Source: a virus
Virus record (IMG/VR): IMGVR_UViG_3300007611_000189
Span: 1 to 27,841 of that record
Strand: one strand, 5' to 3'
Length of the DNA stretch: 27,841 bases
Shown: one piece after another, positions 14,244 through 22,714 of the stretch
Numbering within the stretch: the stretch's first letter is position 1
How the letters are laid out: every line of letters begins with the position of its first letter
Program-made: the position numbers and the translations under genes
Notes under the pieces: generated by a model
Seen by the model: only the letters and a program-made list of their open reading frames with translations
The model's database searches: none
What the model was told of the DNA's origin: nothing

Positions 14244-14490
14244 TGTTTTGTATCTCTAACAACTTTAAGTTTAATAGAAAATTTTCTAGTGTCAATCTTG
14301 TAATAGTTGACAACAAAGTTATTTTGTCTTCTTCTGTGTATTCACGTTTATCGAACTGATCAAGAACACTGGAACCGATCATCTTATAGGCTTCTTCTTT
14401 TCCTATATTCAATCGGCCCCAGTCGAAATTTTCGATCTCTTCTGCTTCTCTTGCAATTTCAACCAAAAGTTCGAGATCGATTTTTCGCAT
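14233..14490 (-). CDS. Unknown helical protein, 85 aa
   Basis: Acidic, all-helical by composition (LELLVEIAREAEEIENFDWG, YKMIGSSVLDQFD, LTLENFLLNLKLLEIQNSEQ). The ATG overlaps the TAA of the histone-like gene (TAATG). A conserved T4-like phage hypothetical by style; function unknown. Confidence 0.65.
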   Translation of the reverse strand: MRKIDLELLVEIAREAEEIENFDWGRLNIGKEEAYKMIGSSVLDQFDKREYTEEDKITLLSTITRLTLENFLLNLKLLEIQNSEQ

Positions 14491-14666
14491 TAGAGTTCGT
14501 TCTTGCGATCTTGGATTTCTTTTCTACGTTCTTTGGAAAGCTTTCCAATATCGCCGAGTGCCTTGCGAGCACGTGTTGCAGCGGCTTTAACATTCTTAGA
14601 ATCGAATGCTTCTGCTTCTTTGAGATAGTTTTCGTAGGCTTCTACGATCTGTTCGTGTAGTGTCAT
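14490..14666 (-). CDS. Small histone-H1-like basic protein, 58 aa
   Basis: MTLHEQIVEAYENYLKEAEA then FDSKNVKAAATRARKALGD and LSKERRKEIQDRKNEL. The segment NxKAAxTRARKALxxxxKLxKERRKEIQ is what I recall from histone-H1-like (Hc1-type) proteins of marine bacteria and cyanophages, thought to bind DNA. Good AAGGAG site before the ATG. Confidence 0.7.
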   Translation of the reverse strand: MTLHEQIVEAYENYLKEAEAFDSKNVKAAATRARKALGDIGKLSKERRKEIQDRKNEL

Positions 14667-14685
14667 GTTTTCTCCTTTTGTTACA

Positions 14686-15099
14686 CTATTTTATCCAGCC
14701 GATCTTTCGGCCTTGTTTTTTTCGCGTGTCCCATTCTTCAATAGATCCCGGGAAACGCCATGCCCATAATGCTACTAATGCCATAAATGCTCCGCTCCAA
14801 AGCACTGCCTTTACATTGCCGGAGGTTATCCATAGAAACGCTAGACTAGAGCACATAACTAAGAGCATAGCATATTTTGCTTTTATAGGAAAAACCTTGC
14901 GCTCTGTCCAGTTTGTTAGAAACGCCCCAAACCAAGGATGATTATATAACCAATTGTGTAATCTAGGTGAGCTTTTAGCAAATGCCCATGCTGCGACTAC
15001 AAGGAATATTGAAAAAGGTATTCCTGGTAGAACAAAACCCACATAAGCCATGCCTACACATACAATACCTAATGCAATATATAGATACTTTTTGATCAT
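14686..15099 (-). CDS. YbaN/DUF454 family inner membrane protein
   Basis: 137 aa. Three to four membrane segments: residues 5-38 (a hairpin with VLPGIPFSIFLVVAAWAFAKSSPR), 77-95 and 98-114. The motif LPGxPxxxxLxxAxxxFAxSSPRxxxWL with HPxxGxxxxxW is the DUF454 signature; E. coli YbaN is of this family, function unclear. It starts on the last base of the PAAR stop (TAATG), so a host-type membrane gene is joined to a baseplate gene. Confidence 0.88.
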   Translation of the reverse strand: MIKKYLYIALGIVCVGMAYVGFVLPGIPFSIFLVVAAWAFAKSSPRLHNWLYNHPWFGAFLTNWTERKVFPIKAKYAMLLVMCSSLAFLWITSGNVKAVLWSGAFMALVALWAWRFPGSIEEWDTRKKQGRKIGWIK

Positions 15100-15398
15100 T
15101 AGTTACCTACAAATACGTCGGGCGAGCCTTGGTCTGTGAACGGATTGCAATGTGGATCTCCGACTACAGGACATAAGTTATCAGGTTCGGCATTATCAGG
15201 CGTATTGTTGACTACAAGTTTGTTGTTTACGTAGACTTGATTAGTTGCCGCTTTTAGATCGCCAGCACCGTGAGTGTTAGGATCCTTGTCGACAGACACA
15301 AGAAGATTGTTAACATAAACATTGCTCTGGCCTACAACAGTGGTAGTCGCCCCGCATATTCTTGCATCAGTATCGCGATGTATAGGATCCGAGCTCAT
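15099..15398 (-). CDS. PAAR-motif protein, likely tail spike tip
   Basis: 99 aa. DPIHRDTDARICGATTTVVG, VYVNNLLVSVDKDPNTHGAG, then VYVNNKLVV and LCPVVGDPHCNP. The repeats of short beta strands with conserved Cys and His match PAAR-like proteins, which form the metal-binding sharp cone on the gp5 spike of T4-like phages and on T6SS VgrG. Overlaps its neighbours by one base. Good evidence for a contractile-tail phage. Confidence 0.85.
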   Translation of the reverse strand: MSSDPIHRDTDARICGATTTVVGQSNVYVNNLLVSVDKDPNTHGAGDLKAATNQVYVNNKLVVNNTPDNAEPDNLCPVVGDPHCNPFTDQGSPDVFVGN

Positions 15399-15685
15399 TA
15401 TACAGCGAGCCCTGTTGTGTTCTGCATATATTGTGTTGCCATGTCTTGCTCGGTTTTAGCAATGCAACTAACACTGTTTAGATGAATTAAAAAGGTTGTG
15501 TCTTGATCAACTGTGAACATAAAAGGAGCAAGACCTAGGCCCTGTTGCGTTGCCGCAACCATGAGCGGCTTTTCCAATTTAAAGCCTGTGCCAGTTTCGT
15601 CGTCTAGTCTTCCTACTATCTCTTCTCCAGAATTAAGTTTGAGAGATACAACATCACCTTTTTGATACGGTGTTTCGATTAACAT
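15398..15685 (-). CDS. Sm-like small beta protein of marine T4-like phages
   Basis: 95 aa. YQKGDVVSLKLNSGEEIVGR followed by KLEKPLMVAATQQGLGLAPF and a C-terminal strand pair. The start resembles an Sm/LSm fold (LxxGxxVxGxL), and similar proteins are common in cyanophages. Function unknown; RNA binding is possible. Confidence 0.7.
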   Translation of the reverse strand: MLIETPYQKGDVVSLKLNSGEEIVGRLDDETGTGFKLEKPLMVAATQQGLGLAPFMFTVDQDTTFLIHLNSVSCIAKTEQDMATQYMQNTTGLAV

Positions 15686-15954
15686 TATAATTTACCTTCT
15701 GTAGAATTAGTGCGAGTCTGTTCTATGTGCAATTCGAGGTCACTATAACCTCCAATGTAATTACCGTTTAACCAAATCTGCGGAGCAGATCTTGGACGTG
15801 GTATTCCCTCGCTGTCGCACTGTTCAAACAGTTGATCAGCTGTCCAATCTTCACCAAGCACACGCTCTTCGTACTCGATATCAATACTGTCCATTAGATG
15901 TTTTGCCTTGTCACAAAAAGGACAAGTGGTCTTACTCCAAATTATTGCTTTCAT
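15685..15954 (-). CDS. Glutaredoxin
   Basis: 89 aa. Dithiol site CPFC at residues 11-14, cis-proline in SAPQIWLNGNYIGGYSDL with the glutathione-contacting GGYSDL. Uses glutathione to reduce disulfides; encoded close to nrdB/nrdA it is the expected electron donor for ribonucleotide reductase, as in T4 (nrdC). The TAA is shared with the next ATG. Confidence 0.93.
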   Translation of the reverse strand: MKAIIWSKTTCPFCDKAKHLMDSIDIEYEERVLGEDWTADQLFEQCDSEGIPRPRSAPQIWLNGNYIGGYSDLELHIEQTRTNSTEGKL

Positions 15955-15956
15955 AA

Positions 15957-16121
15957 CTATCCTGTATATACTGTGTTGCCTTTTTTATCTACAACGCGGA
16001 CAAGAACAGCGCCGCTATTCTTTTTATTGAGAGCGGCGCTGATTGCCTGTTGCTCGGAGCCATAGGTACCTATAGTACTCCAGCTTTCAAAAGGCGATTT
16101 CTTTTTAAATTGAGCTTTCAT
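15957..16121 (-). CDS. Small basic phage protein, 54 aa, between grx and nrdB
   Basis: MKAQFKKKSPFESWSTIGTY, then SEQQAISAALNKKNSGAVLV and RVVDKKGNTVYTG. Looks like an alpha/beta mini-domain that modulates or binds nucleic acid; I recall similar sequences in marine phages but no function. Sits 3 bases after nrdB and 3 bases before the glutaredoxin gene. Confidence 0.7.
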   Translation of the reverse strand: MKAQFKKKSPFESWSTIGTYGSEQQAISAALNKKNSGAVLVRVVDKKGNTVYTG

Positions 16122-16124
16122 CTC

Positions 16125-17225
16125 TTAAATTTTGGGCAGATCCTCGTAATTCAAATCGTCGCCCATTACTCCTATCACATAGTTAGTGCTCTCGTTTTCC
16201 TGCAAAGCGGTTTGCTTCTTGCTGGTCTCCGAGTGCTTGTTGAACCAAGGAATCGGAGTTGTTTTCGGAGCACTCTTATGATATTTAAGCCCAATATCTC
16301 TCAAAGTTTCTTTGGCCGTATAGTCCATAAAGTCTTTGAGAATGTCCGCATTAAGTCCGATAACCGGTCCTTTCTGGAAGAGATAGTCTGCCCATGCTTT
16401 TTCTTCTTCAATTACATCCATGTACATCTGATAGACTTCTTCTTCGCATTCTTCTTTTGCACGAGCAAATCTTTCGTCTTCTTTTACTACTTGATTGATT
16501 ATATACGCAGTCCAACCTTTATGCAAGAGTTCGTCCTGCAAAATCAACGAAATAAGATTGCCATTGCCAATAAAGATCTTGTTTTCTACCATAGCAAGGC
16601 TGGTAGCAAACGACACCATAAAGCGTAGGCCTTCTAGTGCATAACTGGCCTGTAGAGCCATCCAGATTGCTTTGATGTGTTCATACTCATCAACGTTTTC
16701 ACCTAATTCTACACGGCAGTTGATTTCGTGAAGCTTATCGTAGTGCACGCCAATATTTGCGGCCATGTTGATAATATCATCAGTTTCGTGAATAGTTTCA
16801 AACACTTCTTTCGGAACCTGATAGATGTTGCGAATAATTTGACTGTATGCGCGACTGTGTAGGTTAGTTTCGAAAAAGCCCCAATTGAGACACAGCGCCT
16901 CAACTTCAGGAAGAGATACCACTGGAGTAAACACCTGAGTAGGACCTCTACCTTGAATGCTGTCTAGTGCAGTCTGACGGAGAAGATTTGAAGTAAAGAT
17001 GTGCTTTACCGCGTCGCTGGCATCTTTAAAATCTGTTGCATCTTTTGTAAGGCTAACTTCTTCTGGCACCCAAAAGAAACCACGAGCAGTTGTTTCGAAC
17101 TGCTGAATCTTAGGATACTTGACTTCTTCGAATCTCTGAATAGTTACCGGACCTTCTGGGTCGAGGAACATTTTCCTGCCGAGATAGTCTGTATTTTTCT
17201 TTAGATCATATTGCTCTTTACTCAT
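16125..17225 (-). CDS. nrdB: Ribonucleotide reductase class Ia small subunit
   Basis: 366 aa. Diiron ligands and the radical tyrosine are kept: ALCLNWGFFETNLHSRAYSQ contains the Glu, His and Tyr of the ExxxHxxxY core, with later AMVENKIFIGN and ILQDELLHKGW helices. The C-terminal tail (VIGVMGDDLNYEDLPKI) is the expected NrdA docking peptide. Makes and holds the tyrosyl radical used by NrdA to reduce ribonucleotides. Starts 15 bases after nrdA with AAGGAAA. Confidence 0.95.
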   Translation of the reverse strand: MSKEQYDLKKNTDYLGRKMFLDPEGPVTIQRFEEVKYPKIQQFETTARGFFWVPEEVSLTKDATDFKDASDAVKHIFTSNLLRQTALDSIQGRGPTQVFTPVVSLPEVEALCLNWGFFETNLHSRAYSQIIRNIYQVPKEVFETIHETDDIINMAANIGVHYDKLHEINCRVELGENVDEYEHIKAIWMALQASYALEGLRFMVSFATSLAMVENKIFIGNGNLISLILQDELLHKGWTAYIINQVVKEDERFARAKEECEEEVYQMYMDVIEEEKAWADYLFQKGPVIGLNADILKDFMDYTAKETLRDIGLKYHKSAPKTTPIPWFNKHSETSKKQTALQENESTNYVIGVMGDDLNYEDLPKI

Positions 17226-17240
17226 TTAATTTCCTTTTCT

Positions 17241-19595
17241 TTATAGTTTACAACTTTCGCAATCGTCCATATCATCAATATCAATATTGTGATTTCCGTT
17301 AATAGTACCAATTGGCTTTTCTAATTCTAACTTTTTTAGCAGTTCGTCTGGTGACTTGGCCCCCGCCTTGTTGATCAGACTGTAGTAGAATGTCTTGAGT
17401 CCCCAGTGCTGTGCAAGCATTAGGTTCTTTGCAATTGTCGTGCTGGGCACTTTGTACTCCGGATAGTTGGCGGGGTTATAAAAAGTATTTGTAGAAATAC
17501 TTTGGTCTATATAAGCCGCTAACACCGCTGATGTTTTAATGTAGTTCACACAGTCTTCTTGTTCCCACATCAGCTGATACTTTTTCTTAAGTTTGTGATA
17601 CTCTGGGACAACCTGAGTGAACGATCCGGCTTTGGATTCTTTGGTCGAAATCAAACTCATTGGCATTTCGATACCGTTGGTAGAGTTAATAACAACACTA
17701 GAACTTTCTACAGGTGCAACTGCCATTAGTGTAGCATTATGTATACCATACTGCTTCATGTCTTCGCGTAGACTTTCCCAGTCTAGCTCTGGGGTGAAGT
17801 CGGCCAACTCGTTGACACCTTCAGCTCTGCGCTCCCACGGAAATACTCCTCGACCGTACCACGTTTTGTCGCTGTCTTTGCATGGTCCTCGCTCTTTGGC
17901 AAGTTCAACACTGGCCTGTGTTAGAAAGTATGCCTGATGTTCCGTCCAACTCTTGACTTCTTCGAGAGCATCTTCTTCGCCGTACTTGAGTCCACGTTTA
18001 GCATGCCAATACGCTAGATTGGTAATTCCAACACCTAGCGGGCGGATTTCGTCGTTAGACAATTTACTTTGAATGCTGAGGAAATCTTGATAGTCAAGAA
18101 TATTGCACAGTGCTCTCTGCAGAATTCTGCAGGCACGGCGCATATCCTCTGGATTACGGAAACTTCCCCAGTTAATAGAGCCCAGTGTACACAGCGCAAT
18201 TCTACCTTCGTCGTCGTCCAGTCGTGTAAACGGCTTAGTAGGCAGTAGAATTTCGAGGCAGAGATTGCTTTGGTAAACAGTGTGATACTCGGGATCAAAC
18301 GGTCCTTGGTTTATCACATTGTCAATGAACACTAGATAGATACGACCCGTGTCTGTTCGTTCTTTTAACACGCCGCTTTTGAAAACTTCTTCTGCTGGCA
18401 TTGTCTTCTTGCGTAGATCTTTGCGTTTTTCGTATTTTACATAGAGTCTTTCGAATTCTGCTGTGTCTTTGTAAAATGCTTCATAGAGATCAGGAACCTC
18501 GTTGGGATCAAAGAAAGTGATATTTTCCTGATTGGCAAAGCGACGCCAAAAGAACGAATTTATAACAACGCCATAGTCAAGAAAGCGAACACGAGTTTCA
18601 TCTGTACCCTGGTTGTTTTTAAGAACAATTAGGTCATCGAATTGATAGTGCCAAATTGGATAAAACACAGTGGCGCTGGCGTTTCTTATGCCGCCTTGAG
18701 AGCAGCTGCGAAGATCGGCAAACCATTTTTTAAGGAACGGAATCATCCCTGTGTGCATGATTTCACCGCCGCGAATAGGAGCGCCCCAAGGACGCAGTCT
18801 GCCAATTTCCAGTCCTATGCCGGCGCGCTTTGATGCATACTTGGCCATCATTTCGCCCGAAGCAAAAATACTGTCGAGATCGTCGTCGGAGCGAATTAAC
18901 ACACAACTGCTAAACTGTTTGGTTTTAGTTCCCAGACCAGCTAGCACAGGAGTTGCAAGAGTAAACAGGCCATCAGACGCACAGTTATAATATTCTTTGA
19001 TAAGCTTCATGCGTGTGCGCTTGGGCTCTTCTCTATGCATAACGGTGGCTGCCGCTACCATATATCTTACCTGCGGCGTTTCGAATATTTGCTTGGTAGC
19101 TCTGTTTCTCACCAAGTACTTTTCGATCATTTGCTCGATGGCGGCATAAGAATAGTTTTCGTCTTTTTCATGGTCAAGTATCTTGTCCATGCGATCCCAT
19201 TCTTCTTCTGTATACCACTCTAGCAGTTCTGGAGTATACATGCCGGCTTCTACATTCTTAACAACAATATCATAAAGCCTCGGAGGCTCATAAGTGCCAT
19301 ACACATCTTTGCGCAGCATTGACAGTCTCTGCTTGCCTGCTACGTATTGATAGTTTGTATGTCCGATTTCTGGATTGGTTTCTACGTCGATTAGATCTAC
19401 AATTGCACGTAAGGTAATTTGGTCAATAATTTCTGTGGTAATGCCGTCATAAAAATGTGGCTGGGCATTGATTTCTATCATCGATTGGCTGACATCTGCA
19501 ATGCCAGAACAGATCTTTGCGACCTGCTGTTGCCACTTTTCAACAGCGAGTGGCTCTTTGGTGCCGCTCCGTTTGGTAACTGTTATTTCACTCAT
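17241..19595 (-). CDS. nrdA: Ribonucleotide reductase class Ia large subunit
   Basis: 784 aa (761 in E. coli). N-terminal ATP-cone (VTKRSGTKEPLAVEKW) for allosteric overall control; active-site cysteines in FSSCVLIRSDD, YQSNLCLEILLPT and ALCTLGSINWG; radical transfer Tyr pair in KTFYYSLINKAG; C-terminal redox pair CESC in the last residues. Reduces ribonucleoside diphosphates. A CTAAATAC late motif at 19619-19626 and AAGAGG site precede the ATG. Gene order nrdA-nrdB-grx is that of T4-like phages. Confidence 0.96.
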   Translation of the reverse strand: MSEITVTKRSGTKEPLAVEKWQQQVAKICSGIADVSQSMIEINAQPHFYDGITTEIIDQITLRAIVDLIDVETNPEIGHTNYQYVAGKQRLSMLRKDVYGTYEPPRLYDIVVKNVEAGMYTPELLEWYTEEEWDRMDKILDHEKDENYSYAAIEQMIEKYLVRNRATKQIFETPQVRYMVAAATVMHREEPKRTRMKLIKEYYNCASDGLFTLATPVLAGLGTKTKQFSSCVLIRSDDDLDSIFASGEMMAKYASKRAGIGLEIGRLRPWGAPIRGGEIMHTGMIPFLKKWFADLRSCSQGGIRNASATVFYPIWHYQFDDLIVLKNNQGTDETRVRFLDYGVVINSFFWRRFANQENITFFDPNEVPDLYEAFYKDTAEFERLYVKYEKRKDLRKKTMPAEEVFKSGVLKERTDTGRIYLVFIDNVINQGPFDPEYHTVYQSNLCLEILLPTKPFTRLDDDEGRIALCTLGSINWGSFRNPEDMRRACRILQRALCNILDYQDFLSIQSKLSNDEIRPLGVGITNLAYWHAKRGLKYGEEDALEEVKSWTEHQAYFLTQASVELAKERGPCKDSDKTWYGRGVFPWERRAEGVNELADFTPELDWESLREDMKQYGIHNATLMAVAPVESSSVVINSTNGIEMPMSLISTKESKAGSFTQVVPEYHKLKKKYQLMWEQEDCVNYIKTSAVLAAYIDQSISTNTFYNPANYPEYKVPSTTIAKNLMLAQHWGLKTFYYSLINKAGAKSPDELLKKLELEKPIGTINGNHNIDIDDMDDCESCKL

Positions 19596-19618
19596 TTATG
19601 CCTCTTTTTGTGGTGAAG

Positions 19619-19626
19619 GTATTTAG
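19619..19626 (-). promoter_or_regulatory. T4-late-like promoter motif before nrdA
   Basis: CTAAATAC on the minus strand, including the TAA stop of the upstream gene. About 24 bases before the nrdA ATG with a good ribosome site between. Late-type control of an RNR gene would be unexpected, so the motif may have a wider role here. Confidence 0.45.
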
Positions 19627-20045
19627 CGGAGCAATGGACAGGTCCACAGCAAGTAAGGATTATAATCCTCTATTGCTCGATACTCCGCTACGTCTCTATA
19701 TTCTAGATTAAGCACATGTTCTCGATCTACAGAAAGAAAATATCTTTCATCTTTTTTATCATGTGCTGATTTATGTATCTCGCAAACAGCGGTCGAAAAA
19801 CGCTTAGTTAATTTAATACTGTAGCACATCCCTAGTGCGATTGCAAGGTCATCAAGGTCAGTTTCGAGGATCAATTGCCACGGATCTGGCCATTCGTCGG
19901 GTCTATAATCAACAAGATAATTATTGACAAAGGGAGCAGAGGCCCATAGCTCAGCCACGTCACGCAAAGGATTATCGCTGGTTTCGAGAGAGTTGCGAAA
20001 CTCTCTCCAGGCACGAATACGTTCTAGCCCATAGGTATCAAACAC
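19623..20045 (-). CDS. Conserved phage protein following tail fibre, 140 aa
   Basis: GTG start overlapping the fibre gene's end by 8 bases. MFDTYGLERIRAWREFRNSL, then SAPFVNNYLVDYRPDEWPD and PWQLILETDLDDLAIALGM, KLTKRFSTAVCEIH, RYFLSVDREHVLNLEYRDV. Known to me as a frequent neighbour of tail fibre genes in marine T4-like phages; role unknown (chaperone or adaptor are guesses). Confidence 0.75.
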   Translation of the reverse strand: MFDTYGLERIRAWREFRNSLETSDNPLRDVAELWASAPFVNNYLVDYRPDEWPDPWQLILETDLDDLAIALGMCYSIKLTKRFSTAVCEIHKSAHDKKDERYFLSVDREHVLNLEYRDVAEYRAIEDYNPYLLWTCPLLR

Positions 20046-21618
20046 TGTAGCCTACACCAAAGGTAACTACGCCCAGTTGTCCAGTGTCTGTAGGATTCTT
20101 ATATGTTAGCACCACAGTGTCATTTTCTGTGTCGCTGTTGTTGTCTCTTAGCTCTGCAGAGAACTCAAAATCAGTTAAGAGAGATGTTGCATTTGCACCA
20201 TCACCGGCCGCAGTGCTTGCCGAATAGTTATAATCGTCTGCTACAAAAACTTCATTGTCAGTGTTATCTATCAACAAGTTTAGTGTTCCGAATCTCGTTT
20301 GTGTTCCTATGCGCAGAGTATAATCTATTGTTGTATTTCTGCTGTCTACGCCTAACAACGCAAAAGGTGTGAATGCATCAGACAAAAATACGTCGGCTGT
20401 GACGGTGTTATCTAGTGTTACTTTGGATGCACCTTGAACTTCTGCCGCATAGAATTTTGTATTGAGGGTTGTAACGCCAGCCTGCTCCTGTCTATCTGTT
20501 CTTAGATTTAACACAACATTGTCAGTGGGTTGCTCGAATGCAATCATAGGAACTTCTGGTGATTGAGAATCATTGGTGCCGTTTCCAGTTTTTTCGAACT
20601 CGCAGGCGTCGATTTTGGTTCCTACCCCATTGTTAAAAAACAGTGCCGTAGAATAAATTTCTGAGAACAGGCAGTTGGCAATCTTCCATTTATTTTTTTG
20701 GTTTGCTATCGTATCAACACGAAGTGCGGAATAATTAGATCTAAACTCGCATCTATCAAAATTTACAATTGTCTCAAAGTCTTGTGTTTGATTAGCATGT
20801 AAACTTAGAGAATTATTAACAAACACACAGTTTTTAAACTCTATATCTGTAACAGCAAGACCTACATTCTCGTTAGTCCATTTTATTGCTGGCAATTCTA
20901 AAGTGATATCATTTATTGTATCTGACAGTACATATTCGCCTTGTAAGACAATGCCGTCAAAAACACTATTAAAAATTCCTGAAATATCTACGGATCCGGT
21001 TGTTCTAATAATTGTAAAGTTACTAAATTCGATGTTTCTAGGTCTGTTGAAACTTGTAAATTCGTCTATGTCAAGGCCGTCAGCAGTCACAAAGGTAATT
21101 GTGTTACTTCCAATGTTAAGTTTTGCCCCTGCTTGTGTTTCGCCGCGTAGTATAGTTTCGCTAGGTATTTGTATGTCTTTAGAGACGAGATATTCACCAT
21201 TAGGAATATACAAAACTTTTTTATATTTTGGGTCTGCATTGGTAAAAAGGTCATTAACCGCGTTGACTATGGCATCGGAAGCATCTGTTGATCCGTCTGG
21301 TACTGCTCCAAAATCTTCGATGCTCACCTGAATCTCATCTACCTTGCTCTGTAAAGATCTAGACTGAGTATTAGAAATCGAATGGTCGTCGTTTGCAAAT
21401 TCATAGGCGTTAGCCAGCTCAATGAGATTGTCGTTTGCCGTTAAAACCTTTGTGTTGCCAACTTCTGGCGCGCCCTCTGCAACACTGCCGTTGCCTATAA
21501 AAAGTTCTTGTGTGTCAACTGCCCAAGCAAACTCTGCTGAGGATAATTGAGGAACCCCTGTGTTCGAGTTTTTCTTTCCTCGTCTAACCTGTATCTTTGA
21601 GATTTGCACAACCGCCAC
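20038..21618 (-). CDS. Tail fibre/tailspike with beta-helix (pectate-lyase-like) domain
   Basis: 526 aa from a GTG with a GGAGTAAGG site. The first 60 residues (VQISKIQVRRGKK, LSSAEFAWAVDTQELFIGNG) form the trimeric N-terminal module seen in many phage fibres. SIEDFGAVPDGSTDASDAI begins a right-handed beta-helix domain (IPNGEYLVSKDIQIPSETIL, FSNFTIIRTTGS, FKNCVFVNN, FDRCEFRSNYSAL) typical of adhesins and polysaccharide-depolymerising spikes. C-terminal half is beta-rich. Surface binding, possibly enzyme activity. Own late-type promoter. Confidence 0.88.
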   Translation of the reverse strand: MAVVQISKIQVRRGKKNSNTGVPQLSSAEFAWAVDTQELFIGNGSVAEGAPEVGNTKVLTANDNLIELANAYEFANDDHSISNTQSRSLQSKVDEIQVSIEDFGAVPDGSTDASDAIVNAVNDLFTNADPKYKKVLYIPNGEYLVSKDIQIPSETILRGETQAGAKLNIGSNTITFVTADGLDIDEFTSFNRPRNIEFSNFTIIRTTGSVDISGIFNSVFDGIVLQGEYVLSDTINDITLELPAIKWTNENVGLAVTDIEFKNCVFVNNSLSLHANQTQDFETIVNFDRCEFRSNYSALRVDTIANQKNKWKIANCLFSEIYSTALFFNNGVGTKIDACEFEKTGNGTNDSQSPEVPMIAFEQPTDNVVLNLRTDRQEQAGVTTLNTKFYAAEVQGASKVTLDNTVTADVFLSDAFTPFALLGVDSRNTTIDYTLRIGTQTRFGTLNLLIDNTDNEVFVADDYNYSASTAAGDGANATSLLTDFEFSAELRDNNSDTENDTVVLTYKNPTDTGQLGVVTFGVGYSV

Positions 21619-21642
21619 TTGACCTTACTCCTAGTTTATAAA

Positions 21643-21650
21643 GTATTTAT
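21643..21650 (-). promoter_or_regulatory. T4-late-like promoter motif before tail fibre
   Basis: ATAAATAC followed by TTTATAAA on the minus strand, overlapping the TAA of the upstream gene and 25 bases before the fibre start, with GGAGTAAGG in between. The best placed copy of this motif. Confidence 0.65.
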
Positions 21651-22714
21651 CTGCCGGCACGTGCAGAAACTTTAGCTAAAGTTTTCTCTAATTGCTGCAA
21701 TTCGCTGGCGCCATAGTTTAAAAGATGTGTTCTGTTGTGATCTACAATGCTTTGCACTTTGTCTGCATTATCTAGAAGTAGTTTGGCTCGATCGATAATT
21801 TTTTTAATTTCAGACGTGGTAACTGCTACGGACCGATCGTAATCTTCGTTAACAACAGATCCAAACGTTTTGAATCCTAGATTGTTTAAGTACTCAATTG
21901 CTGGGAAACCTGCTCTTATCACAAAAGGATGTCCGTTTAAGATAGGACGATAGGTCTTTTCTGTGAGAAAACAGGATCCGTCGTTGTTGTGAGTTTCACA
22001 AACAAAGCTCACTTTGGAGTTTTCGTATACAAATGCAGATCCCCACCCTTGGCTGGAACTGCCGTCATTAGTTTCTAAAACTTCAACACCGTCTAGCGGG
22101 CCTTGGTGCTGTTCAATGTAAGCAAGTAGGCGGTCTCTTACTGTTGTTTTTGGATATCCCAGCAGGCTAACTAGAGATTGTTCTTGTTCGACGGTGTCTG
22201 CAAATGTTTCGATCAATTGCAGCCTAGGCGACTTGTCCAGTTTACCTAACAACAGATTGATTTTTGCTGGCAATTCTTTTAGGGGTTTTGCATTAGCAAT
22301 CGTCGGTGACTCTTTATATCTCTGCACACAAGAAATAGCAAAAAGATCACAAAAAATTACATTGTCTGTTTTTTGAAACGAAGATTGAGCACTTTTATTT
22401 AGAACAAATAAAATGTTTTGTTTGTTAATTCCTTTGCGACTTATGTCTTCTAACATTGATTCCCAAAACAATCTAGAAAAGCCTGCTTCGAAAGAGTAAT
22501 CAACAATCAGTACTGTCTTTTTATTTTTACGTTGAGAAACAATATCCAGATTAAAATTTAAATCCAACCCGCTGGCTAACAAAAACAATGTTCCAAAAAA
22601 TGCAATTGCACTTTCACTATCTTCTATAAAATATTTCGAAGACAGAAGGCCCGCGACTAAGTTTGTATTACTTCTATGATTGTTATCTAAACAAAGGACT
22701 TTGAATCTTGTCAT
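21647..22714 (-). CDS. Glycosyltransferase-like protein, 355 aa
   Basis: The C-terminal third reads VSFVCETHNNDGSCFLTEKT, YRPILNGHPFVIRAGFPAIE and YLNNLGFKTFGSVVNEDYD. The TEKTxRPIxxGHPFVIxxG segment is the sugar-nucleotide site pattern of fucosyltransferase-like (GT10-type) and related transferases in marine phage genomes. N-terminal two thirds (FKVLCLDNNHRSN, TVLIVDYSFEAGFS) is less conserved. Lying next to the tail fibre, it may modify virion or host surface sugars. Function by similarity only. Start overlaps the exonuclease stop. Confidence 0.6.
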   Translation of the reverse strand: MTRFKVLCLDNNHRSNTNLVAGLLSSKYFIEDSESAIAFFGTLFLLASGLDLNFNLDIVSQRKNKKTVLIVDYSFEAGFSRLFWESMLEDISRKGINKQNILFVLNKSAQSSFQKTDNVIFCDLFAISCVQRYKESPTIANAKPLKELPAKINLLLGKLDKSPRLQLIETFADTVEQEQSLVSLLGYPKTTVRDRLLAYIEQHQGPLDGVEVLETNDGSSSQGWGSAFVYENSKVSFVCETHNNDGSCFLTEKTYRPILNGHPFVIRAGFPAIEYLNNLGFKTFGSVVNEDYDRSVAVTTSEIKKIIDRAKLLLDNADKVQSIVDHNRTHLLNYGASELQQLEKTLAKVSARAGR

